This document shows, piece after piece, positions 33,881 through 45,822 of a stretch of DNA of 64,000 nucleotides (positions within the stretch are counted from its first letter, which is position 1; each line of letters opens with the position of its first letter). A program made the position numbers and the translations under genes. The stretch is from Diphasiastrum complanatum. Its lineage: Eukaryota > Streptophyta > Lycopodiopsida > Lycopodiales > Lycopodiaceae. The notes beneath the pieces are model-generated. The model made no database searches. It saw only the letters and a program-made list of their open reading frames with translations, and was not told where the DNA came from. The stretch spans positions 20,201,489 through 20,265,488 of the forward strand of contig CM055094.1 in NCBI GenBank assembly GCA_029204225.1, in the 5' to 3' direction.

Positions 33881-35570
33881 CTGTAAATGACGAAAATAAG
33901 AGGCGAAATCAGAAGGACAGAGAACATCGATAATGCAGAGAGAGAGAGAGAGAGGGATAGAGAGATTCCATGCATTGCATTCTATTTGTAGTATTTCGGG
34001 TTAGACGTTGAGGCATTGTAGTCATATGTATAGAGCATCCCATCCTTAAAGGAGAACTTGTGACCATTCTCTAGGTGACTTGAATAAGCCCGCCCTCCAT
34101 ACATTTCAAAGTCAAGAATAATCCATGCCCCTTTCACACTCATAGCCATCTATACTATACACCCCCCCCCCCCTTACAACAATCAAATTTTACTTGTCCA
34201 AGAACAGAAGAAAGATAAGCATGAGAAAAGGTCACAATTGTATCACATTTTAGTTGCCCAAGACAAAGGTAGTCCATGAGAAATTAAGGCAACAGGAAAG
34301 GCACATTCACAGGTTTGTTTGAAGGGAGCTTTTCATGTCGCATAAGCACGAAGAGATGTGACGAAATAAAAGGTGAAAGTAGATTAATATTGATGTGTGA
34401 TGTCCCTTTGTGTGAATATTTTCTGGATCCAAACATCTAGTGTGTGGCTGTTAGGCTAGAGATAGCATGATATATTAATTTCAACATCCATTGGAGCGAG
34501 CTTCCGATCCACTTGAACACAAAACTTACAAGACTATTTGCTTCATGATGTAAATGTGAATCCAACTTATCAACCATTACAGAAAATTTGAGCACAAAAG
34601 GGGCCTTTCAAAAACATACCTTTTATTTTTTTTCTCAAAAGTTTATTCCACATAGTCTAATCAAAACACTCAAATTTGAAATCTACGTAACGTAGCTCCT
34701 TCAAATTGATTTTCTTTTCTTTTTAAAAGAACTGTAATTTTGCGTCAGGGCAGCCCGTAGATAAACCATTTTATTTGTAGTATAGTATGCAACTCAGCAA
34801 AAAAACAGTGTAACTTTTGAACGGCAACTCGGATAGAGACGATTACGGTGCCATTAGAAAGCCCTCGATGAGAGCTTTTTCAACGACACCCAACATGACC
34901 CAGTTCCGAGCTACGGTGAAGAAGTAAGGGAGTAGCATTATGGTGCATTTAAGAGTAAAGGCAAATACTTATAAAACTGGTATATGGCAAGTTAGACACA
35001 ATGATAAATTCATGAGAATAAGTTAGTGAAGCTCAAAAAGTCATTTGGAGTGAGTTCTTGCCGAGTCCCAATTTGTTACCTTGCTATTTGTGAACTTGCC
35101 CCAAGATAAGGTGAAAAAAAACTTTTAATATTATGAATGACAACCACGAAGCTATCATAGTTTCAATCAACATCGATATAATTAAACAACAAAAATCATC
35201 ACATACATGGGAACATTACAAAAAATCACAATATCACGCTTTACTGCCATGCTGCCATGCTTGCCTTTTAGAAAATGAAAACAAACTCTGATGGGAGAAG
35301 ATTTGATGCTGGCACTTCCTCCTTCAGGCATGGAAATGAAATTCAAAAGCTTTGAAAAGCTATAGCCTCAAAGGATCGATTTTCCATCTTTTAGTGGCGA
35401 TCTATCATTCGCTACGACAATGCTTGATTACTCCTTCGCATCCTTGGACACCATCTACATACATCCACCATGGATCCGGAGCGCCATCATCATCCATTTT
35501 CGAAAACCTTAAGCTGCCGAGATCTGCTACATTACACAATAATCGTCACATCTAGCACGAGCCAAATGCT
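33881..35570. other. Intron and spacer upstream of tandem-domain gene, U3
   Basis: Begins with the presumed intron (33881 upward), a short GA tract, a C tract near 34162 and the segment AACGGCAACTCGG to GAGAGCTTTTTC (34815-34880) conserved with U2 and with 46680-46870. No gene seen. It is part of the segment duplicated at 45823-47500. Confidence 0.6.
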
Positions 35571-36690
35571 GAGGGGTAGTGCTCCTGGAGCTTGTCAAAA
35601 GCGCACATTCAACACCGATTTGGGTTGAAAGCTCGCTACTAGTACGTTACTGTGAAGAAACATCATCGTTTCCACATCCTATCAGAACGACATTGCTCCA
35701 AATTTTTCCACAAATTTCTAGTCTCCGTACACTGCCGAGCAATACTCTACATACACTGCTCATAGAGCCGAGCCCCCATACTCTGCATTCACTATGGACC
35801 GAGCTGAGCGTCCATACTCTACATACAAAGTTGACCAAGACGAGTCCATCAAAAGACAACCGATCCGAAGCCCTCTACAGTCGACCGAGCCAAGACTCCA
35901 CTTGTCTGTTACAAGAGCCGAACCTTCAACAGAGTCCTCAGCCGAGTCCAGAACATGTCTGCCACAACATCTTCCAGTTATGATGACCCAACTCTTGACA
36001 TAATTGACATCACCATGGAAAGCCTCGATATCTATGAGATGAACACTTGGTACCAGGAGGCACACCAGTTCCTGAGCCACATAGAGTTCCAACTTCCTCT
36101 TTTGATCAGTGGCTATCAGAGCCCATTTCAATTGCATATTGCTTATAACCACACCGACAGATTTTCCAGATCATGATACCTCCTAACCAAAATTTTGTTT
36201 ATATTATCCCTATTTCTGGAGCTGACCTCAATACATTTGCCTTCCCTAGGGGACCAAACACAGTTAGTAGGACTCTCAAAAAAATTGTATCCATAGCATA
36301 CTTCAGATACATAGACCCCTCAATGGACAAATGGAAAAAAAAGATCGTTACCGTATTGAAGTCATAAATGATAAGCCCTTAGCTGCTCCATGTGCCTATC
36401 TAACGAGATATACATAGCGCTATAGGTCCAACATCATGCGTATCCCCATGAAACTATTCCACATGATGGCTGATTCTAGACTACACAATGAGAACCTTTA
36501 TGACTGGGCCCAGTTTGCTTCCAACTGCCTCCATGACTATATCAAGAACAAGCAAACCTCCACGTTATTAGGCTATCTTCTGATAGATGTCACTTTGCAG
36601 TAGTTGAGCCACTGACCTCGAGTTCGAGACCAGTTGATACTAGCAGATAAAAGCTTGGGAGAGTCCCTCAGAACCAGCGATCCACTATTC
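35571..36690 (+). pseudogene. SSDD gene copy, U3-a
   Basis: 36-bp repeats (about 35750-35830), then SATTSSSYDDPTLDI, MNTWYQEAHQFLSHIEFQL (here the stop after QEAH found in some copies is absent), the shared -1 frame change, IPPNQNFVYIIPISGAD and further stops. It is cut by a copia remnant at 36690. Confidence 0.5.
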
Positions 36691-37723
36691 TCACCTTGAG
36701 TGGGAGGCTTCTGCTGTTGCTACTGCACTTGATTCTTGCCCTTGGAATAGTCTTTCTTCTTGGTGTACAGGGCCATGGATTTGTCTTTGATGGACAGGCC
36801 GTTGGTCTTTCTTCGCATTTCTTCCTGAAGAAAATAACTGATCACCTTTTGAAGAGTGATGCCGGGTTGTGTGGAGATCATCACCCCTTTAGCAATGGTC
36901 TTGCCATCCTTCTTGATGTTACATGTATTTGTGGAGAACTCCACAATCAAACCATTGTCAAGCAATCGCCCTACACTAAGCAAGTTCTTAGTGATACTGA
37001 AAATGTAAAGCACTCCATCAATCTTGGTCTTCCTTGAAGATCCCAAGCATAAAGGTATGGATCCTATTCCTTCTATCTTATAAGCATAATTATAAAAATT
37101 TACTTGATAGGTCCTTCATAGGTAGATAAGGTTGAAAAATACTCCCTCTTACTTGTCATGTGGGAGCTAGCCCCACTATCTATCGACCAAGGTTTGCTTG
37201 ACTTTGAGTTTGCTTCTTCTTGAAGCACTCCGAGGCATAATGCCCCGTCTTGCCACAAAAGTAGCATTTGATCTTCGACTTATCCTTCTTTGGCTTGCTC
37301 GAGCTTTGACTTGGTTCTTCTTGAATGCAACACCATTTCCTTTGGATTTTCTCTTGATCTTGATGAAAAGAGCCTTGTCATCTCCATCATTGAGGGAGAG
37401 CTTCTCCATCCTTGACTTGATGTGAGTTCTCCTACTCTCCTCGGCCATGAGGACTCCTTGGAGATCTTCAAGTGAAGGCAACTTTCCCATGATTGCATAG
37501 CCTTGCACCAAGTTAGCAAAATCCATACTTAAACCATTCAAGATTGGTTGAACAAGTTCACTTTCCTTAATGGAATCTCCTATGTAAGCAAGCTCTTTGT
37601 TTAAGTCCTTAACTCTCAGTACATATGGATTTGATTATTCAAGGATAGCAACCTTGAAGTATTCTTGGATTCATATATCTTTTGAAGAGTTTCCCATGAT
37701 TCTTGAGCCAAGATGCAAGCACC
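36691..37723 (-). mobile_element. Decayed copia gag remnant, left part, U3
   Basis: Copy of 3139-4280: gag tail EEMRRKTNGLSIKDKSM, SSRKTKIDGVLYIFSITKNL, LLDNGLIVEF, CCHC knuckle and gag (YAIMGKLPSLEDLQGVLM). The protease DPWW motif is partly deleted (37180). The intact copia is inserted at its right end; the remainder continues at 43585. Confidence 0.8.
37719..37723. repeat. 5-bp target-site duplication, left
   Basis: GCACC, repeated at 43585-43589. The uninterrupted site in U1 (near 4275) reads GCAAGCACCTACC, with the motif once. Confidence 0.9.
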
Positions 37724-38376
37724 TGTGAAAAATTGTCAACTAGTAGTATTTTCCTAACTTGAGATTTTGTAGGCCTATGGCCAAATAAAAGTTAGAGATA
37801 GGTTCATACATGTATGTAGAGGCCCAAAGTATGTGTACACTACTTTTGAGGTCACATTAATTAGAGGAGGTCGAGTGTGGAGCTCTTCTATTGGCTCATA
37901 ATTTGGTGCATTCCTATTTGACCAAATTTCTAGGTATATGGGTGAATCCTATTGGACCCCAATTTTAGCCTATCATAAGACAAGTGGCCAAGAGGCACTA
38001 TGGCTGCTATAAATAGCCATCTCCACGAGTATGTACACATCTCATTTTCATTCTATTGAATGAATGTTATGCTCTTTGAAGGTCCATCTTCTTCTCTCTC
38101 ACTTTTTTGTTCATATCTTGCATTCTAGCCACTAGAATTGTGATTTCTTTGTTGCTATGGCTTCACACATGTGAAATGCAGGTTGTAGGCTCTGAAGTAC
38201 GGACAGGGACAGCAAGTTTCTGTTTGTGGAAGCTTATGATCAGATTTTGATGTTTAGTTGATGTTTAGTATGCTTAACATCACAATTTCTATCATTTTTT
38301 CAATCTAGATGTGCATAACTTCCATGGCCAAGATCTTTATGAAACTTTAGCATCTTTTGGATCTGAGTTTTTCACA
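37724..38376 (+). repeat. 5' LTR of the copia element
   Basis: 653 bp. TATAAATAG at 38008-38016 is the likely core promoter; transcription would start about 30 bp later, giving a leader of roughly 900 nt before the ATG at 38986. Ends TTTTTCACA. Confidence 0.95.
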
Positions 38377-38394
38377 TGGTATCAGAGCATTAGG
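38377..38394 (+). promoter_or_regulatory. Primer-binding site (initiator tRNA-Met)
   Basis: TGGTATCAGAGC directly after the 5' LTR is the standard plant copia PBS complementary to the 3' end of initiator tRNA-Met. Confidence 0.95.
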
Positions 38395-38985
38395 CGGCCA
38401 AATGTGCAGGTTTTGCCAGATTTAGAAGAGATTTGTGGGCGAGTTTGCTTTTGTAGCATTCCAATCAAGTTTCTAGCTAAAAATCTTGTTGATTTATGTG
38501 TAGAAATTGGATCTTTGTGATCAAAACATCATTTGTATGCATTTCAATTGAAGTAGGGCGAATTCCCTCTGTACTTATCAGAATAAGGAGACAAAAATTG
38601 TTTTGGAAAGAGGGAGATGCAAGATCCAACAAGATCCTATTAGTTTTCCATTCTAGCATATAGTTTTTTGATTCAATTTCTTGCTTCTTCATGTCAAAAA
38701 CTTCAAAATTGATGTAACCCTCTGATTTTCAGTTTGCTGAATGATTCAAGAGTGTATTTCAATCTTAGGAGTGAGGGAAAAGCAAGTATATTGAGGTTTG
38801 GTCTTGGTTTGATCAAGAAATCATAAAACTAGTGGCTAAAATTAAGGAAAAAGTGAGGAAAAGAGAGAAAAAGTAAGGTTTTAGGTTCCAAATCTTTGTG
38901 ATTTCTTCTTGTGTTTCATTTGTTGATTCAAGAGAGTGCTTAGTGCATTGGAACAGGTCAAAGATCAGAGATCAATCATTGCAAC
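38395..38985 (+). other. Copia 5' untranslated leader
   Basis: About 590 bp between PBS and ATG; only a short upstream ORF (38311-38520, overlapping the LTR) is present. Packaging signals would be expected here, but none is recognisable by eye. Confidence 0.8.
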
Positions 38986-41900
38986 ATGGCTACAAATGGA
39001 GGCTACATGTTGGAAAGCAATGATAGGCTTACCTCCCTCAACTATTCTACTTGGAAAGTAAGGATGGAGTCTTTGCTTGAGATGAATGAGTTGATGGATA
39101 TTGTTGTAGGTGTGGAGGAGAGACCTTTGGCACCTCAAGAACAATTGAGGTATGACAAGAGGGCAAAGAAAGCCCTTCACATGATCAAGATGAATGTGAC
39201 AAATGAGCTTATCAAAGAGGTTGGTAAGTGCACATCATCTAGTGAAGCTTGGGAAGCCTTGAAGAAGGTTTATGAATCCAAGTCTACTTCTAGAGTGTTG
39301 ACTTTAAGAAGGCAAATCTTTTCTTGTATGCAAAAGAAGAGTGAGAATGGACATGCTTTTGTTTTGAGAGTTAAAGCATTGAATGATGAGTTAGCATGCA
39401 TTAATGATGGCATAAATAATGAGGAGCTTGTTCAAGTGATTCTCAATGGCTTGTTGGATGATCATGCTAATCTTGTTCAAAGTTATGCTATCCAAAAATG
39501 TTTACCAAGTGTTGGAGACTTGCAAGAGGTCTTGTTGGCTGAAGAATTCAGGTTGCAAGCAAGAGTGGGAGCATCTTCTACATCTCAAGGAGGAGAAGAG
39601 GAGGCAATGTTCTCTAAAGGCAAGTTCAAGGGCAAAGGTAAAAGCAATTGGTCTAAAGGGCAAGACCAAGGTGAGCACTCTACTTTTGGCAAAAAGAAGG
39701 ATAGATCTAAGCTAAAATGTTTCTATTGTGGAGTCAAAGGGCATTTTGCTAGTGATTGTTTTAAGAAAAAGAGGGATCAAGGGGAAAAGCAAACCAATCT
39801 AACTATTGATGAGGGTGGGGATGAGCTTCTTTCAAATGATGCTTTTGTTATGTCATCTTGCTTGTTGGCTAATCATGGAGACATTGATCCTTGGTGGATT
39901 GATAGTGGAGCCACTTCTCATATGACATATCATAAAGAGTATTTTTCATCTTTAATGGCATTTGATGGTGATAGGAAGGTAATCTATACCGCAAATGATG
40001 GTGAGTGTGCAATCAAGGGGATTGGCACAATTCCTATTTCACTTTCTACAAATAGGAATATAGAATTGAAAGATGTTTTGCTCATTCCATCCATTACCAA
40101 GAACTTACTTAGTGTAAGCCAAATGCTTGACAAAGGATTCAAAGTTGAGTTTGATGGTGATGCTTGCTTGATCAAAAAGGGGTGTAGTATCATTGCAAAA
40201 GGGAAAAGGCAAGGGAAATTGTTCAAGCTTGATGCATGTGTTGTTGCTAACCAAGTTGGATGCATGGCAAATGAACAAATGTCAATTCAAGAGGTATGGC
40301 ATAAAAGGATGGGACATCTCAACTACAAGGCCTTGGAGGTAATAGCCAAAAAGGAGGTAGTAAGGGGACTTCCCAAGTCTCTTACTTGCTTGAATCATGT
40401 TTGTGAAGAATGTGCTTTGTCTAAATCACATAGATTGCCATATACTAGATCTATATCTAGATCTAAGATGCCTTTTTCTCTCTTGCATTCGGATATTCAT
40501 GGTGTTACTACAATTAGCAATGGAGGTGCTAAGATGTATGTAACTTTCATTGATGATTTTAGTAGATTTTGTTGGGTTTATCTACTAAAGAGCAAGGATG
40601 AGGTGTTTGATGTGTTTGTCAAGTTCAAAGTTGCTATTGAGACTCAATTTACAACCAAAATCAAATGCTTGAGGAGCGACAATGGTGGTGAATACATTTC
40701 TAACAAATTCAAAGCCTTTTGCGATGAGCATGGGATCAAGAGGGAGTACACATGTCCAAGAACACCACAACAAAATGGAGTGGCCGAGAGGAAGAATAGA
40801 ACCTTGTGTGAGAGTGCAAAGGCAATGAGATTGAATGCTAATCTTCCTAAACCTTTTTGGAGTGATGCTTTGTTGTGTGCAAATTTCCTATGCAATAGAT
40901 GGCCAAGTGTTGTATTGGAAGGAAAAACCCCTTTTGAAGCTTTGTTTGGTACGAAGCCTAATGTCAAGTTTCTAAGAACTTTTGGATGCATTTGCTACTT
41001 CAACATTACTCTTGATGATAGAACTAAGGAGGATCCATCTTCAAAAAAGGGCATTTTTGTTGGTTATAGTGAAGTAAGCAAAGCATATAGGATTTATGTT
41101 CCTTCAATCAAGAAAGTGTTCACAAGTAGGGATGTCATTTTTGATGAAGGTAACATTCCAAAAGTTGTTTCAAGTGATGATGGTGTTGTTGCAACTAATG
41201 TGCTTGATGACAATGGAGTTGATGACACATTGGATGTGGATGTTGAAGAAGCCTCTTCAAGTCAAATTCCAAGGAGAACTCCAAGGCATAAAGTGAAACC
41301 CTCAAGGCTCACTTATGATGGCAAAGGTAAGCAAGTGGTGGATGGATCCAACTATGCTTTCCTAACTTCTTTTGATGTACCTTCATGTGTAGATGAAGCA
41401 AGGCAAGAAGAGGAATGGATCCAAGCAATGGATCTTGAGTTTGAAGCACTTATGAAGAACAACACATGGAGATTGGTGGAGCTTCCAAAGGGCAAAAGTG
41501 CAATTGGATGCAAATGGATCTTCAAGGTAAAGACAAATCAAGATGGATCTATCAACAAGTTGAAGGCAAGGTTGGTGGCTAAAGGTTATGCTCAAGAGCA
41601 TGGCATTGACTATGAGGAAACCTTTGCACCCGTGGCAAAGATGGTGAGCATAAGAGTAATCATTTCCCTTGCAACTCTTTATGGATGGGATCTTTGGCAA
41701 TTAGACATTTCTAATGCTTTCTTGAATGGTGATCTTGAAGAGGAAGTCTACATGGAGCAACCCGAGAGCTATGTTTCTCATAGCAAGCCTAATCATGTGT
41801 GTTTTCTACAAAAAAGTTTGTATGGTCTTAAGCAAGCACCAAGGAGTTGGTATGCTAGGCTTAACTCTTTTCTACTTTCTCAAAACTTCACTATGAGTGA

Positions 41901-42936
41901 GTATGATCATTCACTTTACTTTAGAATTAGTGCTAATGATGTTACAATCCTTCTAATTTATGTGGATGACATTATTTTAAGTGGAGGGAACAAGGAAGAT
42001 ATAGAAGATATCAAGAAAGCACTAAAAAAGGAATTTGAAGTGCATGATCTTGGTCTTTTGAGCTATATCTTAGGAATAGAAGTAATTAGAACTTCTCAAA
42101 TCACTTTTATTTCACAAGAGAAGTATGCTATTTCTATTCTCAATAGATTTCATATGGTAGATGCAAATCCTATTGATACACCTATGGAATCACATGTAAA
42201 GCTAACTATAAGAGGTAATGAAAGATCCTTCGAGGACATTACTCTCTATAGGAAGCTAATAGGTTCTCTTATATATATAACCATCACAAGACCTGATTTA
42301 TCTTATTGTGTTGGTAGATTAAGCCAATTCATGCAAGATCCTAGCATAGAACATTGGAAACTAGGAAAGAGGATCTTGAGATACATCTCGGGAACAAAAG
42401 ATTTTGGCATTGTTTATAGAGGCTCATCACCTAACTTATTTGGTTTTTCAGATTCAGATTTTGCAGGAGACCTTATGGATAGAAAATCCATAAATGCACA
42501 TGCTATTTTCATAGGTGATGGAGCTATCTCATGGATGTCGAAGAAACAAGCAACTATATCACTTTCTTCTAGTGAGGCCGAGTACAAAGCTTTGACATCA
42601 TGCACAAAGGAGATGGTGTGGATCAAGAGGATGATTATGGAGCTTCATTTGCTGGATTTTTCAGAGAGTCCAATCATCTTTTGTGACAACCTTTCAGCCC
42701 AAAGTCTAGCAAGCAATCCGGTTTTCCATGCAAGGAGCAAACATATCGAGGTGGCTTACCATTTTGTGAGAGAACAAGTGTTGGCAAAAGAGATCAAGCT
42801 TGAACATGTCCCATCAAAGGAATGTGTGGCTGATATCTTTACCAAAGCATTGGGAAAGGACTTATTTTTCAAGCATAGAACAAGTCTTGGTGTACTTTCT
42901 AAATCTATGCTAAAACTAGTTGAAGAGGGAGTGTGA
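38986..42936 (+). CDS. Copia Gag-Pol polyprotein, 1316 aa, intact
   Basis: A single ORF giving capsid and replication enzymes in one chain, as usual for copia. Gag comes first, with YSTWKVRMESLLEMNELMDI near the N-terminus. The CCHC knuckle is C245-C248-H253-C258. The protease is WWIDSGATSHM with D306. The integrase zinc region is HKRMGHLNYKAL, and its core has D503, D565 and E601, a D,D-35-E spacing. The reverse transcriptase runs from WIFKVKTNQDGS through LDISNAFLNGDLEEEVYMEQ to YVDD at 992-995. RNase H has SDSDFAGD, SLSSSEAEY and the C-terminal SKHIEVAYHFVRE. All expected catalytic residues are present. The last codons encode the polypurine tract and the stop TGA lies at LTR bases 3-5. Expected to act in cytoplasmic particles and in the nucleus. 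Confidence 0.97.
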   Translation: MATNGGYMLESNDRLTSLNYSTWKVRMESLLEMNELMDIVVGVEERPLAPQEQLRYDKRAKKALHMIKMNVTNELIKEVGKCTSSSEAWEALKKVYESKSTSRVLTLRRQIFSCMQKKSENGHAFVLRVKALNDELACINDGINNEELVQVILNGLLDDHANLVQSYAIQKCLPSVGDLQEVLLAEEFRLQARVGASSTSQGGEEEAMFSKGKFKGKGKSNWSKGQDQGEHSTFGKKKDRSKLKCFYCGVKGHFASDCFKKKRDQGEKQTNLTIDEGGDELLSNDAFVMSSCLLANHGDIDPWWIDSGATSHMTYHKEYFSSLMAFDGDRKVIYTANDGECAIKGIGTIPISLSTNRNIELKDVLLIPSITKNLLSVSQMLDKGFKVEFDGDACLIKKGCSIIAKGKRQGKLFKLDACVVANQVGCMANEQMSIQEVWHKRMGHLNYKALEVIAKKEVVRGLPKSLTCLNHVCEECALSKSHRLPYTRSISRSKMPFSLLHSDIHGVTTISNGGAKMYVTFIDDFSRFCWVYLLKSKDEVFDVFVKFKVAIETQFTTKIKCLRSDNGGEYISNKFKAFCDEHGIKREYTCPRTPQQNGVAERKNRTLCESAKAMRLNANLPKPFWSDALLCANFLCNRWPSVVLEGKTPFEALFGTKPNVKFLRTFGCICYFNITLDDRTKEDPSSKKGIFVGYSEVSKAYRIYVPSIKKVFTSRDVIFDEGNIPKVVSSDDGVVATNVLDDNGVDDTLDVDVEEASSSQIPRRTPRHKVKPSRLTYDGKGKQVVDGSNYAFLTSFDVPSCVDEARQEEEWIQAMDLEFEALMKNNTWRLVELPKGKSAIGCKWIFKVKTNQDGSINKLKARLVAKGYAQEHGIDYEETFAPVAKMVSIRVIISLATLYGWDLWQLDISNAFLNGDLEEEVYMEQPESYVSHSKPNHVCFLQKSLYGLKQAPRSWYARLNSFLLSQNFTMSEYDHSLYFRISANDVTILLIYVDDIILSGGNKEDIEDIKKALKKEFEVHDLGLLSYILGIEVIRTSQITFISQEKYAISILNRFHMVDANPIDTPMESHVKLTIRGNERSFEDITLYRKLIGSLIYITITRPDLSYCVGRLSQFMQDPSIEHWKLGKRILRYISGTKDFGIVYRGSSPNLFGFSDSDFAGDLMDRKSINAHAIFIGDGAISWMSKKQATISLSSSEAEYKALTSCTKEMVWIKRMIMELHLLDFSESPIIFCDNLSAQSLASNPVFHARSKHIEVAYHFVREQVLAKEIKLEHVPSKECVADIFTKALGKDLFFKHRTSLGVLSKSMLKLVEEGV
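42922..42931 (+). promoter_or_regulatory. Polypurine tract
   Basis: GAAGAGGGAG immediately before the 3' LTR, priming plus-strand synthesis; it is also coding (Glu-Glu-Gly-Val end of Pol). Confidence 0.9.
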
Positions 42937-43584
42937 AAAATTGTCAACTAGTAGTATTTTCCTAACTTGAGATTTTGTAGGCCTATGGCCAAATAAAAGT
43001 TAGAGATAGGTTCATACATGTATGTAGAGGCCCAAAGTATGTGTACACTACTTTTGAGGTCACATTAATTAGAGGAGGTCGAGTGTGGAGCTCTTCTATT
43101 GGCTCATAATTTGGTGCATTCCTATTTGACCAAATTTCTAGGTATATGGGTGAATCCTATTGGACCCCAATTTTAGCCTATCATAAGACAAGTGGCCAAG
43201 AGGCACTATGGCTGCTATAAATAGCCATCTCCACGAGTATGTACACATCTCATTTTCATTCTATTGAATGAATGTTATGCTCTTTGAAGGTCCATCTTCT
43301 TCTCTCTCACTTTTTTGTTCATATCTTGCATTCTAGCCACTAGAATTGTGATTTCTTTGTTGCTATGGCTTCACACGTGTGAAATGCAGGTTGTAGGCTC
43401 TGAAGTACGGACAGGGACAGCAAGTTTCTGTTTGTGGAAGCTTATGATCAGATTTTGATGTTTAGTTGATGTTTAGTATGCTTAACATCACAATTTCTAT
43501 CATTTTTTCAATCTAGATGTGCATAACTTCCATGGCCAAGATCTTTATGAAACTTTAGCATCTTTTGGATCTGAGTTTTTCACA
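42932..43584 (+). repeat. 3' LTR of the copia element
   Basis: 653 bp, identical to the 5' LTR except position 43377 (G for A, creating CACGTG in a CACACGTGTG palindrome). Flanked by the GCACC duplication at 43585-43589. Confidence 0.95.
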
Positions 43585-43850
43585 GCACCTACCTCCTTAA
43601 GAAGCTCATGAGCTACATTCATTTTATACAATGGAGAGCAACCTTGCACCTCCTTTTGTATTTTGTAGCTTCTTGAGGGTGAATAGGCTCATCCTCTTCG
43701 CCACTCACTATATCCATTAGATCCTGTAAAATAAGGATTGATTCCATTCATAGCCTCCAAATCGAATAATTAGAAGCATTCAATCTATCATGTGAATCCA
43801 AAAGATATGCATTCCTTGATCTCGACTTCACAAGGACATAGGATTCACCT
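43585..43850 (-). mobile_element. Decayed copia gag remnant, right part, U3
   Basis: Continuation of 36691-37723 after the nested insertion: codes on the minus strand for the gag N-terminal region (IQKEVQGCSPLYKMN side) up to the MNAYLLDSHD-like start, matching 4280-4540. Confidence 0.75.
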
Positions 43851-45345
43851 AACCTAAACCAAAAAGAATCATATGCACATAAATATGCCTCTTCAAATCA
43901 TCATGCAATAATCAATCCAAATATATCACAAATAATCAATCATGCAATAATCAATCCAAATATCTCACAAATCAAGCAAAATTGAGACCAATCTTGACTA
44001 GAATTGCATTCACTTGATGAGCACTTGTCAAAAACATTGGGTTGACCATAAAATTTATTTTCTAAGATCTCAATAAGTCTAAGAACTAACTATTACAGTA
44101 CCAAAGACAAGGATCTACCTTCCATTTGATAGATTGAAAACTACGTGGCAGACCTACATGGTAGACCTATGTCCCTTTGTGTTGAATTTTTTCTGGATCC
44201 AAACATCTAGTGTGTGGCTATTAGGCTAGAGATAGCATGATATATTAATCTCAACATCAATTGGAGTGAGCTTCCGATCCACTTGAACACGAAACTTACA
44301 AGACTATTTGCTTCATGATGTAAATGTGAATCCAACTTATCAACAGTGTGATTCCCTATTGCACAATGGATCACTATCATCTCGTGGCAGAAAGTGATTC
44401 ACTGTTGTGCATATGTTCCATAGAGATGTGAGACACTTTACTGCAAATAGGCTTCAAAAAATTGGAAGGTAATTTGGTTGTACAAGAAGCAAGCGTTAAA
44501 GATTGTGCTCTCTTTCTCTTACCTTAAATGGTGCAAAAAAAAGCTACTAGAATATCGAACCAATAATATCACAAGCTACATTCATATGTGCTAAGATAAC
44601 ACGAAAGTGCAGACAATTTGCTTATAATAGGCAACTTTCAAATGATCATAATCATGGTGAGCTGCAAACTCCATCTTTGCCGTTACAAATTAGCCTACAC
44701 TTGGTATAAATAGCATCATTTCCACAAAAAAGAAACTTTCAGAGGAAGTTGATTTGTAGAAAAACTAGAACTTTAACATCAAAAAAGTCTTTAAGAATCT
44801 AGGTCCTTAATTTTCTCATTTGGTGTTCCATAGAGATGTGAGACACTTTACTGCAAATAGGCTTGAAAAGATTTGGTTGTACAAGAAGCAAGCGTTAAAG
44901 ATTGTGCTCTCTTTCTCTTACTTTAAATGGCGCAAAAAAGCTACTAGAATATCGAACCAATAATATCACAAGCTACATTCAAATGTGCTAAGATAACACG
45001 AAAGTGCAGCACAATTTGCTTATAATAGGCTACTTGGAAATGATCATAATCATGGTGAGCTGCAAACTCGATCTTTGCCATTACAAATTAGCCTACACTT
45101 GGTATAAATAGCATCATTTCCACCAAAAAGAAACTTTTAGAGGAAGTTGACTTGTAGAAAAACTAGAATTTCAACCTCATAAAACTCTTTAAGAATCTAG
45201 GTTCTTAATTTTCTCATTTGGTGTAGCTATGTATGTAAGCAAATGTTGCAGAACATTACAAAAAGTCACAATATCATGCTTTACTGCCATGCTGCCATGC
45301 ATGCTTTTTAGGAAATGAAAACAAACTCTGATGGGAGAAGATTTG
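43851..45345. other. Shared non-coding block with internal repeat, U3
   Basis: Copy of 4561-5700; a ~390-bp piece (CATAGAGATGTGAGACACTTTAC through GTATAAATAGCATC to TCTCATTTGGTG) occurs twice in tandem at about 44420-44825 and 44825-45230. No gene seen. Confidence 0.6.
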
Positions 45346-45822
45346 ATCTTGCTCAAACCTTTGGCCCATGACAGTCATCAGAAACTGGCAGAACTTGTGT
45401 TGTAGCTGGATTGTAGGATCGCGAGAATTGGAACTCAGTTCCCATAAATTATTGATTGATATATGACATTCCTTCTGCGAAGAGAACGAGCCATCTATTA
45501 TCGCAAAGTTGCAAGGATATGCTAATATGTTGTCTTCCGATCTGCATGCTTGTCTTCTACGAAATCTTGTGTCGAAAGAAGGATCATTTTGGACTTGCTT
45601 TGGTGCTTGCTCAAGCCTTTCATTCACGTGCGTATCTTTGAGGACTGGAGCTCTCCAACCGGTAGACGCCATTAATTCTGGCTGAGAAGAGCTCCCGATC
45701 AAATTAGATGCCGTCGTTGGAACTGACTTGTCCGCCGATACTATGTTCATTTCTAGGTCCTGCTCCATCTTCCTAAGCCGATGTTGGAGATCAACAATCC
45801 TTTTCTGAGACTCTTCAGCCTC
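45346..45822 (-). pseudogene. Tandem-domain gene, 5' fragment (duplicated), U3
   Basis: Near-identical to 33403-33880: coiled-coil exon and the first ~140 residues of domain 1, two amino-acid differences seen (RRQA for RRPA; MTVMG for MTIMG). It is truncated after FEQD by fusion to spacer DNA at TTTGATC, which adds unrelated C-terminal residues (ORF ends 45274). Confidence 0.7.

Larger units (their letters stand above)
37724..43584 (+). mobile_element. Complete Ty1/copia LTR retrotransposon
   Basis: 5,861 bp with two 653-bp LTRs, PBS, one gag-pol ORF, PPT and a 5-bp target duplication. The LTRs begin TGTGAAAAA and end TTTTTCACA. I find a single difference between them (38169 A, 43377 G), so the insertion is recent and the element may be active. 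It is nested in an older copia remnant of the same general type. No copy of it is seen elsewhere in the window. Confidence 0.97.

Noticed and set aside
40644-40991. Antisense ORFs across the copia polyprotein
   Set aside because: Shadows of the strongly conserved plus-strand gag-pol frame.
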